From Typha latifolia (taxonomy: Eukaryota > Streptophyta > Magnoliopsida > Poales > Typhaceae): a stretch of 64,000 bases of DNA. The stretch spans positions 5,101,808 to 5,165,807 of the forward strand of contig CM034110.1 in the NCBI GenBank assembly GCA_019914945.1, read 5' to 3'. The notes beneath the pieces were generated by a model. That model searched no databases. It worked only from the letters and a program-made list of their open reading frames with translations, and was not told the origin of the DNA. The position numbers and the translations under genes are program-made. Of this stretch, positions 33,570-45,478 are shown one piece after another (position 1 is the stretch's first letter; each line of letters begins with the position of its first letter).

Positions 33570-36500
33570 CTATTTTATGGGACATGACATTACTAAGTTG
33601 GTTTACGCATTCCTAACACATTTTGAGCCCAGGGATTTGAGCCATAAGCACAACTAAAAACTCATTCGAAAGCTGCACATCCATCCTAAAAGTGAACTTT
33701 TGCTATGCCAGGTATATTTGAACAAACTTTCTACTAGAGTGAACCTAGCTAGGTTAGACCTTGGTGCCAATAGAACCTGCCCAGACTATGAGCTAACAGC
33801 GGAAACCACGTCATGTTTATTTGATATTATGCCAAGGACATTAGGTTTCCATTCTTGGACCGCCAAATGGGGATTGAGCTAAGAGGTCAATTCTTATTCC
33901 TATAAGTTTTGCGTTATCGTAGGTGCTATGTTGTAGCATTTCTACTAAAACCGCAAGAAGGGAATTTTGCACTGGCATTTTAATATTTTTGAGATTCTCT
34001 CCCCTACTATTCAAAACTGCCCAAATTCTCTTTTTCTTTTCTAATAGGAACTATCACCTTCTAGTGTGCTAAATCTTAAAACTGATAGCTACTTCACAAG
34101 ACTAGTGGATACTGGTGTTGCGAGTTGATCCTATGCTCAGAGCTTGGAGGAGCCCTCCTAACCGATAATCGCTAAGCTATCCTTCTATCCACCCTTAGAT
34201 AGGAAGCAAGTACCTTAAAGGAGGAGCTCCTTGCTCTACGGTGATGGATGGGCTATCCTTTGCTAGTTGAATCTAATTCACTTTTATTAGTTAACGTGCT
34301 CAACATTGTTCAGAAGGTGATGAATCATTAATAATTTCTGTGATAATTTTGTTGCTACTCCCTTTTTATATGTGTGCCCTCTAAAATCTTTCTAAACTAT
34401 TGCGCCACCAACAAAGCTATAAATTGGCTTGTGAATTTTGCTCGACTAATGGTTATGGGTGTTTTATGACCACAGTAATAAATTGCAAAAATTTGGGAAA
34501 AAAATGAAGACACGTGCATTACATATGCTTCTCTTTTCCTTTTCCTTTTCCTTTTCCTTTGTTGTTACGACGATGAGAGAAAAGTGGATGTGATTTTTCG
34601 TGAGTCATCGGATTGATCTACTTAAATCCTATGTTAAAAAAAAATTCCTAATTGCAACCCTAGCCCATCCCAGTTTTAGTGCCACTAGCACCCTTTTCTT
34701 ACTCTTCTTCTTTTCTTCCCCGTTGAAGTATGTGTCATCAGATCAATGCCGAAGCACTGCTAGAACTATAACACCTAGAAAAAAAAATTGCAGGGCACGT
34801 GTCCCCTCATCCTCCTCCTCCCCTTGTCTAAACTTGGCCTGACAAAGGGGTGCTTTGTTAGGCCAAGGTGTGGGGAAGGTAGGCTAGCCCTCCCCTTCCC
34901 CTCCCCACACATGCCATCGTAGGTGGGCACGGAACGATAGGGGGCGGGGTTGGCTCGGGCAACCGCCATCGCTCTCTTTCTCTCTCTCTCTCCCTCCTCT
35001 CTATTCTATTTATCCCCCTCTTAGAGCTCGGGCATCCATTACTCATCTTCCACTCTTCTCCCTCCCACTCTGTCCATCGTCGTGATCGTCACTGACGTGG
35101 TCGGGCCGGTGTGGTCCTCATCTTCGTCGGTAAGTCCTCTTCCACCTCGTTATTTTCCTTTCCAATGCGGTGATAATGCAACACTTCGAGTTACGGGTCA
35201 TCACCGTCCCTCCTTCCCTGACAGGACAGCGACGAGTGGACGTCAGCCCAGTTCCTTGGTGGGGTGGCGGCATGGAGGGCCTGAGTGCTGCAGGCACACC
35301 CAAGGCGCGCTTGCCTCGGCTTGGGCTCGGCCAGCCTAAGCACGTTGTGCTCGCCTCGGGCTGGGCTCGACCAGCCCGAGTGCGCCCAAGCACTAGGCTG
35401 GGTCTAGCCTAGGCTAGGGCTTGGCTAGCCCGAGTGCTAGGCTGCGGGCAGGACCTGTCTAGCCCAAGTTCGACACTTGGCCACCCGATATGCTTCCTCT
35501 AGTTTTTTCTTCCTTGGGGCCTCATATTTTGGGGCAGGGTAAGGATTGAACCGAGTTTTCTTTCCCCTTTATCTTAACCCACATCATTTAATACTCTTTA
35601 TCTTTATTTTTCTATCCCCTATAAACCCACTTTTAAGATTTTGGTGCCAACTTAGTGATCCTATTGTAGAGCACCCTATGACCAACGCTCATCCCGGAGC
35701 CGGCCGTGATTAGGTGGGGACTACTCTTCGCTAGAGACTTTTAGTCACTATCTAGGCAATTGGTCTATCCACTCTTGATTTCTTATTTGATGTGATAGCA
35801 TAAGCATATATGACCTACTAATCTTGGTATTTTAGCAAAACCTGTCTAATTAGTATGTTGCTTGACATAATTTATTATTAATTTAATGTGATGTGTTGCA
35901 TGCTTAGATAATCTTATTTACTATTCTATTATGCTAACTTTAATTACCATGTCGTCATGACACTTACACACTTGCATGACCCGAAAGGGAATGATTTTAC
36001 GTCTCAACAATATCCAACACCTCCCCAGTTAGGTTAGGGGTGGGGGATATTTTATAGTATATATATAGTAGGGCCTACGCTTGAGGCCTTAGTTTGTGGA
36101 TCCCAAACAATCAAACAACCGTTTCGCGATAGGCAATTTACTATTGATCGATGAGAATTAATTTCCCCTCTAAGGTATTTATATTAGAAAGTAATGGTAG
36201 GATGACATAGACCTAGTGGTACCTAATGACATAGGGTAAATGCTTCTATGAGTGATGGCTCACGTGGTGCGATGATGTGGAGCCATAGGCTCAGAGGGTC
36301 GTATCGCTGTGCGGTACTGACCTCAGTGTGAGCTTACGATTAAGGTCCTTAGTTTGTTGGGGTGGACGACTGATCATGCTGTTCGTTGGATTATGGGCAG
36401 ACGATTTTACCACTAAGGTCTACCCTTGATTGAGGGCCTAGGTTAGGAGTCGTACCATGCATACAAAATGTATAATTAACTATAATCCTATTGGACCATG

Positions 36501-37310
36501 CTTGATAGTTATTGACATGTGTACTCCATGTTACGATGCATATTGCCTTATGTAGCGCATTTTCCTGTATTTTGTGTTGAGTCGGGTGTGATATTATTGA
36601 TGATGACTAATTAGGGATAGTACCACTTGCTGAGCATTAGGCTCATTTTGTGTTGACATTAGATGCAGATTGACTTATACTCTGGCAGGAGGTTTGGTAG
36701 TAGCTAGTTAGTTGGGCGATAGTCCTTTCAAATTTCATGTTCTAGCTACTTTGATCATGTACCATTTTGTTGGGATGCTTACCCCCTTTATATTATAGTA
36801 TGAATGAATTTGTTGTGGCCTGTAGGCCCTTCTCTATTTCTGCTTATTTTATTTTGTCGGGAATGTTTTGATGATGTGTTGTCAAGCTTCTAATTTCCCA
36901 TGTGCTCTCACGTAAATCCGCAAGAGCCACCTAGCGGTATTGGAGTGTTACAAGAACAATAGGAGCACACTTCTCAACTTACTAGTCAATCTCCCCTAAT
37001 ATTTAATTTGAATTTGACAAAGTAAATATCGTGTACCTTAGTATTTTGTGTTTTGCCTTAGTGGAATTTATCTCGACTGACGACTTCGAATCACCATCAT
37101 TCTAGTGTGAGAAGCTTTTTCTCATCACTCTTTTGTAGTTGAACCATTAATTGGGTTTCAAGATGATCGAAGGAGGTTGCACCATGAAACCTCCTTTAGT
37201 CAGCTTCTTAGGTTGCATCCGGCCACCACCGTCGTTGCTAGTTGCGTCCAATCTTCCGGTCAAACTTTCGTCATCATGAGGATTTTGTGCTCCGAATTTG
37301 GCTCTCACAG
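33570..37310. repeat. Segmental duplication copy A, left part
   Basis: 33570-34766 matches 49665-50758, and 36953-37310 matches 50755-51870. Examples are AAACTCATTYGAAAGYTGCACATCC and CACCATGAAACCTCCTT-type words. The match is interrupted by the solo LTR at 34767-36952, whose single target site in copy B is uninterrupted. No host gene is recognised. Confidence 0.7.
34767..36952 (+). mobile_element. Solo LTR, long-LTR gypsy-like family (2.2 kb)
   Basis: It begins TATAACACC (TGTAACACC with one change) and ends GGAGTGTTACA. The 5-bp direct repeat AGAAC lies at 34762-34766 and 36953-36957. Copy B of the segmental duplication has one AGAAC and no insert (CACCGCTAGAACAATAGG near 50752). Inside, a GAGCATTAGGCTCATTTTG stretch (36633) and TTGTTGTGGCCTG (36811) have counterparts in the 56814-60207 solo LTR. 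No coding domain was recognised. Confidence 0.8.
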
Positions 37311-37364
37311 GAGAACCAATGACGTACCCTGACTGAACCACGGGACCCACAGCAACCGTGTGAC

Positions 37365-38060
37365 ATGCCACCTATTGATGCTAAAGGGAAAACCAAAGCA
37401 GGGGGTAAGGACGACATGAGGGATCAAGTCGCGGCGAGTAGAAGCGGGCCGGGCCAACCCCAGGTGGACACGCCAGCAGCTGACAAGATAGGGGGCCATG
37501 CAAACATCGTAACGAGGGGAGTGGCGAGCCAACCACAACCCGACACACCAGTGGAGGATTTAATGCAACAAGAGGGAGAGGCACAAGGCGCAGCAAGCTA
37601 CCGCGCTGAGGAAGGTCCCTCGACCTCGACAGGCACGGCAAACATCAACGGGCTTGCCATCAAACTCGGGTCCGGAAGTGACGGTACACCCCGCTCGGCG
37701 TACATGCGAACGCTAAAGAAGAACGGAGCTAAAGGTAAGTCCAGCAGCCTGTACCCAACTGAAATCTTCAAGGGAGGGTTGGCAGCAACGGGTACCAGAC
37801 TAGCTATCGCTTGCGATACTCAACAGGCGGCGAGCCATGTAGGTGTAGTCCGGGCTGTCAGGCGAGCCTTACTAGTAGCCCCAGGAGGAGAGCTGATACA
37901 ACACATGGAGACAGATAAGACCAACTTACAGATGGTTGCTGTCTACCCATGCAATACTCAGCGATGGGGCACCAAGGACATGGAGGTGGAAGGAACCAGT
38001 GAAGCTATCGCGGAAGGCGCCGACCAGCTACCCTCCTCCAAACGGGGGAGGGCGAATTGA
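37365..38060 (+). CDS. LINE ORF1 remnant (231 residues)
   Basis: Open frame beginning MPPIDAKGKTKAGGKDD and ending SSKRGRAN, rich in Gly, Ala, Thr and charged residues. In plant L1-type LINEs the first ORF codes an RNA-binding protein, usually with a DUF4283-like part and a CCHC knuckle. Neither is visible here, so this is probably the C-terminal part left after 5' truncation. The frame ends 33 bp before the ORF2 start. Confidence 0.5.
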   Translation: MPPIDAKGKTKAGGKDDMRDQVAASRSGPGQPQVDTPAADKIGGHANIVTRGVASQPQPDTPVEDLMQQEGEAQGAASYRAEEGPSTSTGTANINGLAIKLGSGSDGTPRSAYMRTLKKNGAKGKSSSLYPTEIFKGGLAATGTRLAIACDTQQAASHVGVVRAVRRALLVAPGGELIQHMETDKTNLQMVAVYPCNTQRWGTKDMEVEGTSEAIAEGADQLPSSKRGRAN

Positions 38061-38093
38061 GCACTGACCGCTCCCAACCCACAAAGTTATCCA

Positions 38094-41000
38094 ATGAACA
38101 AGGCCCTAATCTGGAATTGCAGAGGAGCAATGAGGAAGGAAGTCCTTGACAGATGTAGAGATCTTAATAGAGAACACCAACCAGAGGTTATGGTGCTGCT
38201 CAAGACTCATGTGGATTGGGATAGGGCGGCTATCGTAGCAAAAGCTCTAGGTCGATGCTGGTCCTGGTTTGCAGTTCCGGCGGTGGGAGTATTTGGAGGA
38301 CTTCTTCTTCTTTGGAAGGCCAAACTAGGTCGAGTGGATGTAGTGGCATTGTCTCGCTACGCAGCACACTTCATAATCACCCCGGCTACCGGAGAAACTT
38401 GGAGGCTGACGGCGGTCTATGCCAGCAATCACCTAGCGGAGCAGCGGAGCCTATGGGAGGAGCTAATGCAGCTCTCTGGCATCGGCAGCCCTTGGGTGGT
38501 GGCTGGCGATTTCAATGCCTACCTCCATGCGGAGGAGAAAAAGAGCTTCGGAATGGTGGAGCTGGGACCAAAGGCGAAGGCTTTTGCGACCTTCGTTGAC
38601 TCGGCAGGTCTATGTGATCTAGGGTTCTCAGGACTACCATACACCTAGTGCAATAACCAAGTAGGCAGCCGACGCATACGGGTCTGTTTGGACCGGGTGC
38701 TGGCTAACTCCAGGTGGATCAAACTGCACCCGTTAAGCTAGGTCAAGCACCTAGATCGCTCTACCTCTGACCACGCGCCTCTCTTACTAACCCTCCCCTC
38801 CGAGCGAACTCAACCAGCTTGGCCCTTCCGGTACGAGCTCTACTGGCTTGAATACGAAGCCAGTGTGACCATCGCCGCAGAGGTTTGGAGGAATCGGAGG
38901 AGAGGTAACCCCATGCAGCTCTTCTCCCATAATATGGATTTGCTGCGGAAAGCCATGAGGAGGTGGAACAAGGAAAAGGTGGGAGATATCGAAGCCAAAC
39001 TAAAGGAAGCCAAACAAGAGCTGGAGGATCTTGAGAAGATTGATGCGGAGGCGGGACTGGACGAGCCCGGGCTGTGCCACCTGTATAACCTCAAGTCAGC
39101 TCTTAGTAGGCAAATAAACATCAAATGGTGGCAAAGAGCGCGACTTAAGTGGGTGCAAAACGGCGACAAGAACACTAAATTCTTCCACCTCACAGCTACC
39201 ATCTGCCAGCATCGCAACCGTATCACCGGCATTTTCAGCGAGGACGGGAGGTGGGTCAGTAGCCAAGGGGAGGTGGCAGATGCCTTCAGAACCACATACA
39301 ATCAGTTATGGGGGGGGGGACACCGAGTAGACGGACACCTTCCGGTCATGGCCATAGGTCGAGAGGATCTCGGAAGAGGAGGCAGAACAACTAGTCAAGC
39401 CTATCTCTAGGGAGGAAATCAAAGGTGCGCTGTGGAGTCTGCCTACGGGGAAGGCGCCGGGACCTGATGGCATCCTAGCTGAAGTGTATATCAAGCTGTG
39501 GGAGGAGATCGAGGAAGGCCTTTGCGACACCGTTAATCATTTCTTCTCCGAAGCTAGCATGCCGCCGCAATGGGGCAGAACCTACATCACGCTCGTTCCG
39601 AAGACTGCAAACCCTACCAGAGTGAAGGATTTTCGGCCAATATCGCTGTGTAACGTCAGCTACAAGATCATCGCGAAGCTACTAGTTGACCGGATGAAGA
39701 GCCTCCTCCCCAAGCTGGTGGGGCCGGAGTAGGCGGCTTTCGTGGCGGGAAGGAATATAGCCGACAACACCTTGGCAACACAAGAAGTGGTGCATTCGAT
39801 GACCACCAACAGGACCTCGACGCCGATCAAATGCTCAAGCTAGATATGGAGAAGGCGTATGATAGGGTTAACTGGGAGGCGGTAATGGAGACGCTCCAAA
39901 GAATGGGTTTCCCGACTCGGTGGTGCGTATGGATAGAGGCTTGTATCTCCTCCTCGGCCTTTGCCTTCGGAACCTTGACCTAGTGGCTACAACCGTTTAA
40001 AGGGCTCCGACAAGGAGACCCTCTTTCCCCGTACTTGTTCATCCTGGTATCTCAGAACCTATCCAGTCTGATTAACGAGAGAGTGGATCGCGGTCAACTG
40101 ATAGGCTACCGGGAAGGAGATGCCCAACTCACTCACCTGCTGTATGCCGACGACCTCCTCATCACGGTACAAGCTACTGAGTCGAATGCGCTAAGTATCC
40201 AAGAGTGCCTCACAAACTACACCAAGCTAACCAACCAAAAGGTTAACCTCGAGAAGTCTCAGCTTCTCCTCCCCTAGTGGATATATAAGGAGAGGGAGAC
40301 GATTGCTCGCCAACTGCCTGGGAATCCAACCGGCGACCATGCCATTTACCTACCTGGGTGTGCTCATCTCGGACCGCCGGGTAAGAGTCCAGGAAAATCA
40401 AGCGCTGGTGGACCGCGTGGGCAGGAAACTTGCCGGGTGGAAACGCGGGGTACTCTCCACCGCAGGAAAACTCACCCTGATAAACGCCACGATCATGGCT
40501 ATCCCGACGTACTGGTTGGGATGCACGTGGTTGCCAGATACTATCCTATAGGCAATAGAGAAGAAAGCCTAGTCCTTCCTATGGGAGAGCGGGGCAGGCC
40601 GAGGTCTCCACCTCTAGAACTGGAACACGGTGACGAGCTCGAAGGCCGAAGGGGGCTTGGCGATAAGAAAGCTGAAGGAGGCAAGGGCGGCGCTCCTCAG
40701 GAAACAAGTATTCAAAGTTCTGAATTGGCAGGAAAGCCTGTGGGTGAAGCTACTGAGAGCCAAGTATGGTGAACTTAACCCTTGGATCCCTAGCGTTCCA
40801 GCTAGGGCTTCATGGGTTTGGCGAGCGTTGGTTAACACGGTGGTCACAATCTGAGGCGGGTGTCGCAAGCAGATAGGCAATGGAAGAACGACAAAAGCGG
40901 CTGGTGAACCTTGGCTATCTGCGGTACCATGGAATCGGTAGCCACGGCAAATGCACCCGAGGTTGATGAACGAAGAAATGCTTGTTAGCAATCTAATAGC

Positions 41001-42169
41001 TGAGTCTAGGGGATAGGCGGACCGACTGGTGGTGGAAGCCGGACTTGACCTGGCTTTCCAGATTGGCACCACGGAGCTGACGGAGGCAGCCGGGCCGGAT
41101 AGGTGGATCTGGTGGCCGGAGCGAGCGGGAGAACCCAAGGCCAAATCCATCTACGCCTTCATCAACCCGAGGGGTCAAGACAGTTGGGTAGGATGGACTG
41201 ATCTTTGGCGACTGCGGGTGGCCCCGAGAGTTCGCCTGTTTGCATGGAAGCTTCTATGGGGGAGGTTGACAATGCGGGCGCGCCTCTATGTGATGCGAGT
41301 CGACCCGGACGAGAATTGCGCCATGTGTGGGATACATCGAGAAAGTATAGCGCACCTTTTCTTCACGTGCAGGGTTGCGAAAGAGATCTGGCGAGCGCTG
41401 GCAACAAGCCAAGGATGGGGTGACGAGTGGCCATCCATGATGATAGAAGACTGGATCACCACATCCTGGAACGCTGACTCGGAGGAGACCCTGGACTGCA
41501 AGGCAATAATAGCATCCACGTTGTGGATGCTTTGGAAGCTGCGTAACGCGAGAGTTTTTGAGGGCGCTGAGATGCATGTTGACATGCTAGTCCGCGCGAG
41601 CTGTCCAACTTGCTAAGGACTATGCAAAGCAAGGTCGGCCAAGGTCCACTCTGGAGAGGCCGCAGGTGGCAAGGTGGACATACCCAGCGAAGGGGTGGAT
41701 CAAGGTCAACGTGGACGGTGCGTTCTCCGGGGTGGATCGTCTTGGAGGGGCAGGAGCTGTAATAAGGGCTGCGGACGGTACCCTGGTAGCGGCAGCGTGG
41801 GAACCGTCCGCCGACGAGTCGTCGCTACGAACCGAGGGGCACGCACTCAGGTTGGGACTGCGACTTGCTGCGGGCTACGCCAAGGTGGAGGTTGAATCTG
41901 ACTCATTGGAGTTAGTTCGGATCATGCAGAAAAGAGTCAACTGTCCGTGAGAAATTAGGGGATTAGTTGCTGAGTGTACCGTATTACTCAGCTCTTTTGT
42001 AAATTGTCGCCTGAGTCATGTAAGGCGAGAGCGGAATAAAGTGGCCGACTGGGCGGCCAAATGTGGAAAGCGGGGTCTGGGGGCTGTTCGGCTTAGGCCG
42101 ACGGACCCTCTCCTTATGGAATTATGTAACCTCGTTTTGGAGGAGGTCGTTATCCCGGCAGGAGGATAG
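38094..42169 (+). pseudogene. LINE ORF2: endonuclease, reverse transcriptase, zinc finger, RNase H (broken)
   Basis: The reading starts MNKALIWNCRGAMRKE (apurinic endonuclease fold; GDFNA near residue 139). The usual catalytic Glu of LLETH is Lys here. Reverse transcriptase blocks follow: GKAPGPDG (about 39450), FRPISLCNVSYKI (about 39630) and YADDLL (40143). Then the zinc finger CAMCGIHRESIAHLFFTC and RNase H KVNVDGAF, ESDSLELV and KVADWAAK. Stops interrupt it at 38646, 38739, 39730, 39981, 40275, 40549, 40571, 40852, 41014 and 41948. Frameshifts lie near the nine-G run at 39310 and near 41600. The product would copy its RNA at a nicked target in the nucleus; this copy cannot make it. Confidence 0.85.
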
Positions 42170-42322
42170 GTCAGCCTAATATAGCAAGCTATTCAAAAAA
42201 AAAAAAAATTGGCTCTCACAGCCTTGTTGGTAGATCTGAGCACTACCATGGCTGGTACTCCTACCATCAATCGCTATGGTCAACTCTAATCCACATTGTG
42301 TGGGCAGCTTTGTTCCTAGGGT

Positions 42323-43165
42323 TAGGGGTGTAAATGAGCCGAGCCTGAGCGAGCCGGCTCTGGCTCAGGCTCAGCTCGAAATTAGTTTCGAGCCTCATAA
42401 TGTTGCTTAGGCTCGGCTCAGCTCAACCCGAGCCGAGCTCGAGCTGAGCCTAACTGAGCCCGAGCCGAGCCCGAGCAAAGCTCGAGCTCGATTAGAGGCG
42501 GTGGCGACGTGGGCGGTGGCGACGTGGGCGGTGGCGACGTGGGCGGTGGCGACATGGACAGCGGCTTGCCGAAGGAGTCGGAGACGGATGGAGGAGGCCA
42601 ACGACGGAGGAGGAAGAGGAGGAGGAGGAGGAGGAGGCCGACGGCGAAGGAGGAGGAGGCCGACGGAGAGGAAGGCGTGGCGCCGTGGTGGTGGCTTGCC
42701 GTCGTTGCCGATGGAGGCCGACGGGGAGGGAAGAGTGAAGGTGATCAGGTGGATGAGGGTGAGAGTGAGGATGAGGGTGAGAGTGAAGATGAGGGTGGGG
42801 TGGGGGAATTGAGGATGGGGAAGGTGGTGATGGGAAAGGTGAAGTAATTAATGAGGGTGGGGTAGGTGAGGGTGGGGTAGGTGAGGGTGATGAATATTGT
42901 GTTATGGGTGAGAATGAGTTAGTGAGGGACACGTGGCAATATTTCTTTATGCCACGTGTCCTTAGTCATATGGAGTCAGGCTATTGAGCCTATCGAGCCG
43001 AGCCTGAGCGAGCCGGCTCCAGCTCAGGCTCGGCTCGATATTAATTTCGAGCCTATTATGATGGCTCGGGCTTGGCTCAGCTCTGATCGAGCCGAGCCGG
43101 ACTCGAGCTTCACCCGAGCCAAGCCCGAGCCAAGCCCGAGCTGCTCGTCAAGCCTGACAGCCCTA
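42323..43165. mobile_element. hAT-like element with perfect 8-bp target duplication
   Basis: Ends TAGGGGTGTAAATGAGCC and GCCTGACAGCCCTA, flanked by CCTAGGGT at 42315-42322 and 43166-43173. Both outer thirds are made of GAGCCGAGCCTGAGC-type words and share long stretches with each other (for example GAGCCTGAGCGAGCCGGCTC). The middle holds a GGTGGCGACGTGGGC minisatellite. No transposase. The counterpart position in copy B (about 51965) is empty. Confidence 0.8.
42497..42556. repeat. 15-bp minisatellite GGCGGTGGCGACGTG
   Basis: Four tandem copies of the 15-bp unit, the last with one change, inside the hAT-like element. Further GAGGGTGAGAGTGA repeats follow at 42755-42800. Confidence 0.9.
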
Positions 43166-43173
43166 CCTAGGGT

Positions 43174-44560
43174 GAAGTGGATGGCCTTGATTCGCCAGTG
43201 TTAACTTTATATATGTTTCTTTTTTACTTTTAGCCTCAGATAAAAAGATAATCTTTAATCAATATGGGGTATATAGATGTCCAATCAACTGTAAGGTATA
43301 TTAAATGCATATCATAATTATTTTATTTGTATAATTATATCTCATTAAATGCATGGCATGCTTCTATTCTATATCATCTCAACATGATGAATAGTTTGCA
43401 AACAGAACAGTGAAAATAAATCATCATGGAAAGAAAACTGAGTGGACTTATCCACTTAAAATGAAAATGCATTGGATTTTATTGCAAATTACCCAAAGAT
43501 ATACAACTAATTTTAGGAACTTACAAACAGTATGACAGTGAAATTACATGAATAAATTTTATGAAGTCACATAGGTTCTTTGTGATAAAATATTGCACAT
43601 ATAATGGAATAAGTTAAAAGAAAACTATCACCCTATGAGAGAGGTCATATGTTTCAAGTGCAAATTCTCTTGTAGGCATTGGGTTTATATGTACATGGCT
43701 TCAAAATCTGGCTTGGCTTTCTTTTTTGAAATTGTTGTTTTAATATTGGAATCTATATATATGGGAGTATTATCTTCTTTGTCTAATTTATGTTTAGTCT
43801 ATGTTTCATATTCTATCAAAAAAGGGGGAAAAAAGGAATTATTATGCTACCATCAACTAAGAAAAAGAAATTTACTGAGATGAACACCACTAAATGCTAA
43901 ATATTGTAGTATGAAAGACTTACATACTCTAGCAAAAATACCAACCCATATATATATCTAGAAAGGGATTAAGAGGCTTGCATCAATAAATATAAAATAT
44001 AAATAGTTATTTGCAAAAAAAAATGTAATTTATGAGAGGCGTTTATATGTGATTCATTTCTCGAGAAAGTTAAACTAATTATTTAATCTATATATTGGGG
44101 ACAGCTAGCTTTTATAAATTTTATTGCTATATATCTTCAACCAAGAAAAAAGAATTTACCAAATAAACATTTAACCTCAAATATAGTCTCGCAAAAGAGG
44201 GATATTCATATCCAAAAGGGATTAGTGGCTTTTTGTAATAAATCTAAAATTTTGAATATTATGTGTAAAAAATAATTATAGATATATAAGTATTAATGTT
44301 ACCCTTGGCTACCTTGTTCATATGGTTTTAGGGCTCGTGCGGCTCATTCGTTGAGGAGGGTTGCCTAGCCTTAAAATACTTCACTTTTCACTGTCAGGTT
44401 TAGACACTAAACACTTTACTTCACGTTATTATAAACAAAATTTACGAAATGCAAAGGGGTATATGCATATCTAGAAAAGGCAACATTTGGTTCTCAAACT
44501 AACTGCTTTCATTTTTGTATACATTTTTGAAATAAAATTCAGACGTATACATAAAAGATA
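43174..44560. repeat. Segmental duplication copy A, right part
   Basis: 43200-43680 matches 52010-52530, and 43670-44000 matches 60925-61260, for example ATATGTACATGGCTT and AAAGGGATTAAGAGGCTT. In copy B the two pieces are separated by the gypsy element. AT-rich, no gene recognised. Confidence 0.65.
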
Positions 44561-44590
44561 AGCACAACAACTATTTTTGGGTTATTTACA

Positions 44591-45280
44591 CTGACATCTT
44601 CAAACTATACTTGGTTTTAGGAATGCTCCCTGAACTTTATTAGGTTACAAGCCATCCTCAAACACGTTTTTCATCGTGTTTTGACCAACTATACTAATAA
44701 TTAATATGTCATAATATTATTAATTTTTAAATAAAAATAAAATTAAAATAGTAAATAACTTATTCTCTTCTGTCCCGTGCACTTGCCTATTAACTTCGTA
44801 GGCATCGAGTGGCATGTGAGCGGGAAGGCAACAACAGTGAACTCGTCGATGCCTCCCCGTCCCACGTGGCACAACAGTGAATTCGCAGCGGCTTCCCGTT
44901 CCATGCAGTGCGGTAGCAAGTTTGCCTGCAGTGGAGATATGTCAGCATCCTCACTCGGAAAGGGAGAGAATAGAAGCGAGCAAAGAGAAGGAGAGAGGGA
45001 GAGAGAAATAGACGGGAAGAAAGAAAGAAGATGAGTGGTGAGAGTGAAGGAATATAATAATAAAATATTAAATTTTTATTATAATATATTTTTATCCTAA
45101 CTTAATTAGTAAGTCGTATAAAGATTATGAGGGCATTTAGGTCAATTAGAATTACGTACGTCTGATATAATTGCCATATAAGCCGACCCTCCTAACTTTT
45201 TTAATAGTACTTACATTGAAACTTTTCCAAAGTTTAGGGAATATTGTAACTTAAAAAAGTTGAGTATAGTTGAGGGGGCT
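44591..45280. mobile_element. Terminal-inverted-repeat element upstream of gene C
   Basis: Left end CATCTTCAAACTATACTTGG...GCTCCCTGAACTTT pairs with the complement of the right end, AGCCCCCTCAACTATACTCAA...TTCCCTAAACTTT. Imperfect inverted ends of about 45 bp. The interior is non-coding. Target duplication not resolved. Confidence 0.5.
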
Positions 45281-45478
45281 TTTTTTTTAATATTTTAAAA
45301 ACTAAATATTTTTTAATGCCACAGGGGATTAAGAGGTTTTTTTATAATAAATCTAAAATCTAGCCATCTTCACTAGTGTCCCGACTGCACCCAAATTACT
45401 GCATCTGGGGATGCACTCGATCCACTTCCTCCATTAACTAACCGTACCCTCCCTCTCTATCTCACTACAAATAACCGA

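Larger units (their letters stand above)
37311..42208 (+). mobile_element. Nearly full-length L1-type LINE, inactivated
   Basis: The 13-bp target duplication TTGGCTCTCACAG lies at 37298-37310 and 42209-42221. The 3' end is an A-run of about 14 after GCTATTC. In order: an ORF1 (37365-38060), an endonuclease (38094-38648), a reverse transcriptase with YADDLL at 40143-40160, a zinc finger (about 41317-41370) and an RNase H (from about 41690). The paralogous empty site is at about 51850-51880. A 4.9-kb length suggests a modest 5' truncation within ORF1. Confidence 0.9.

Noticed and set aside
42407..42932. Frames of Gly/Arg and Pro/Ser repeats
   Set aside because: Minisatellite translations inside a hAT-like element.
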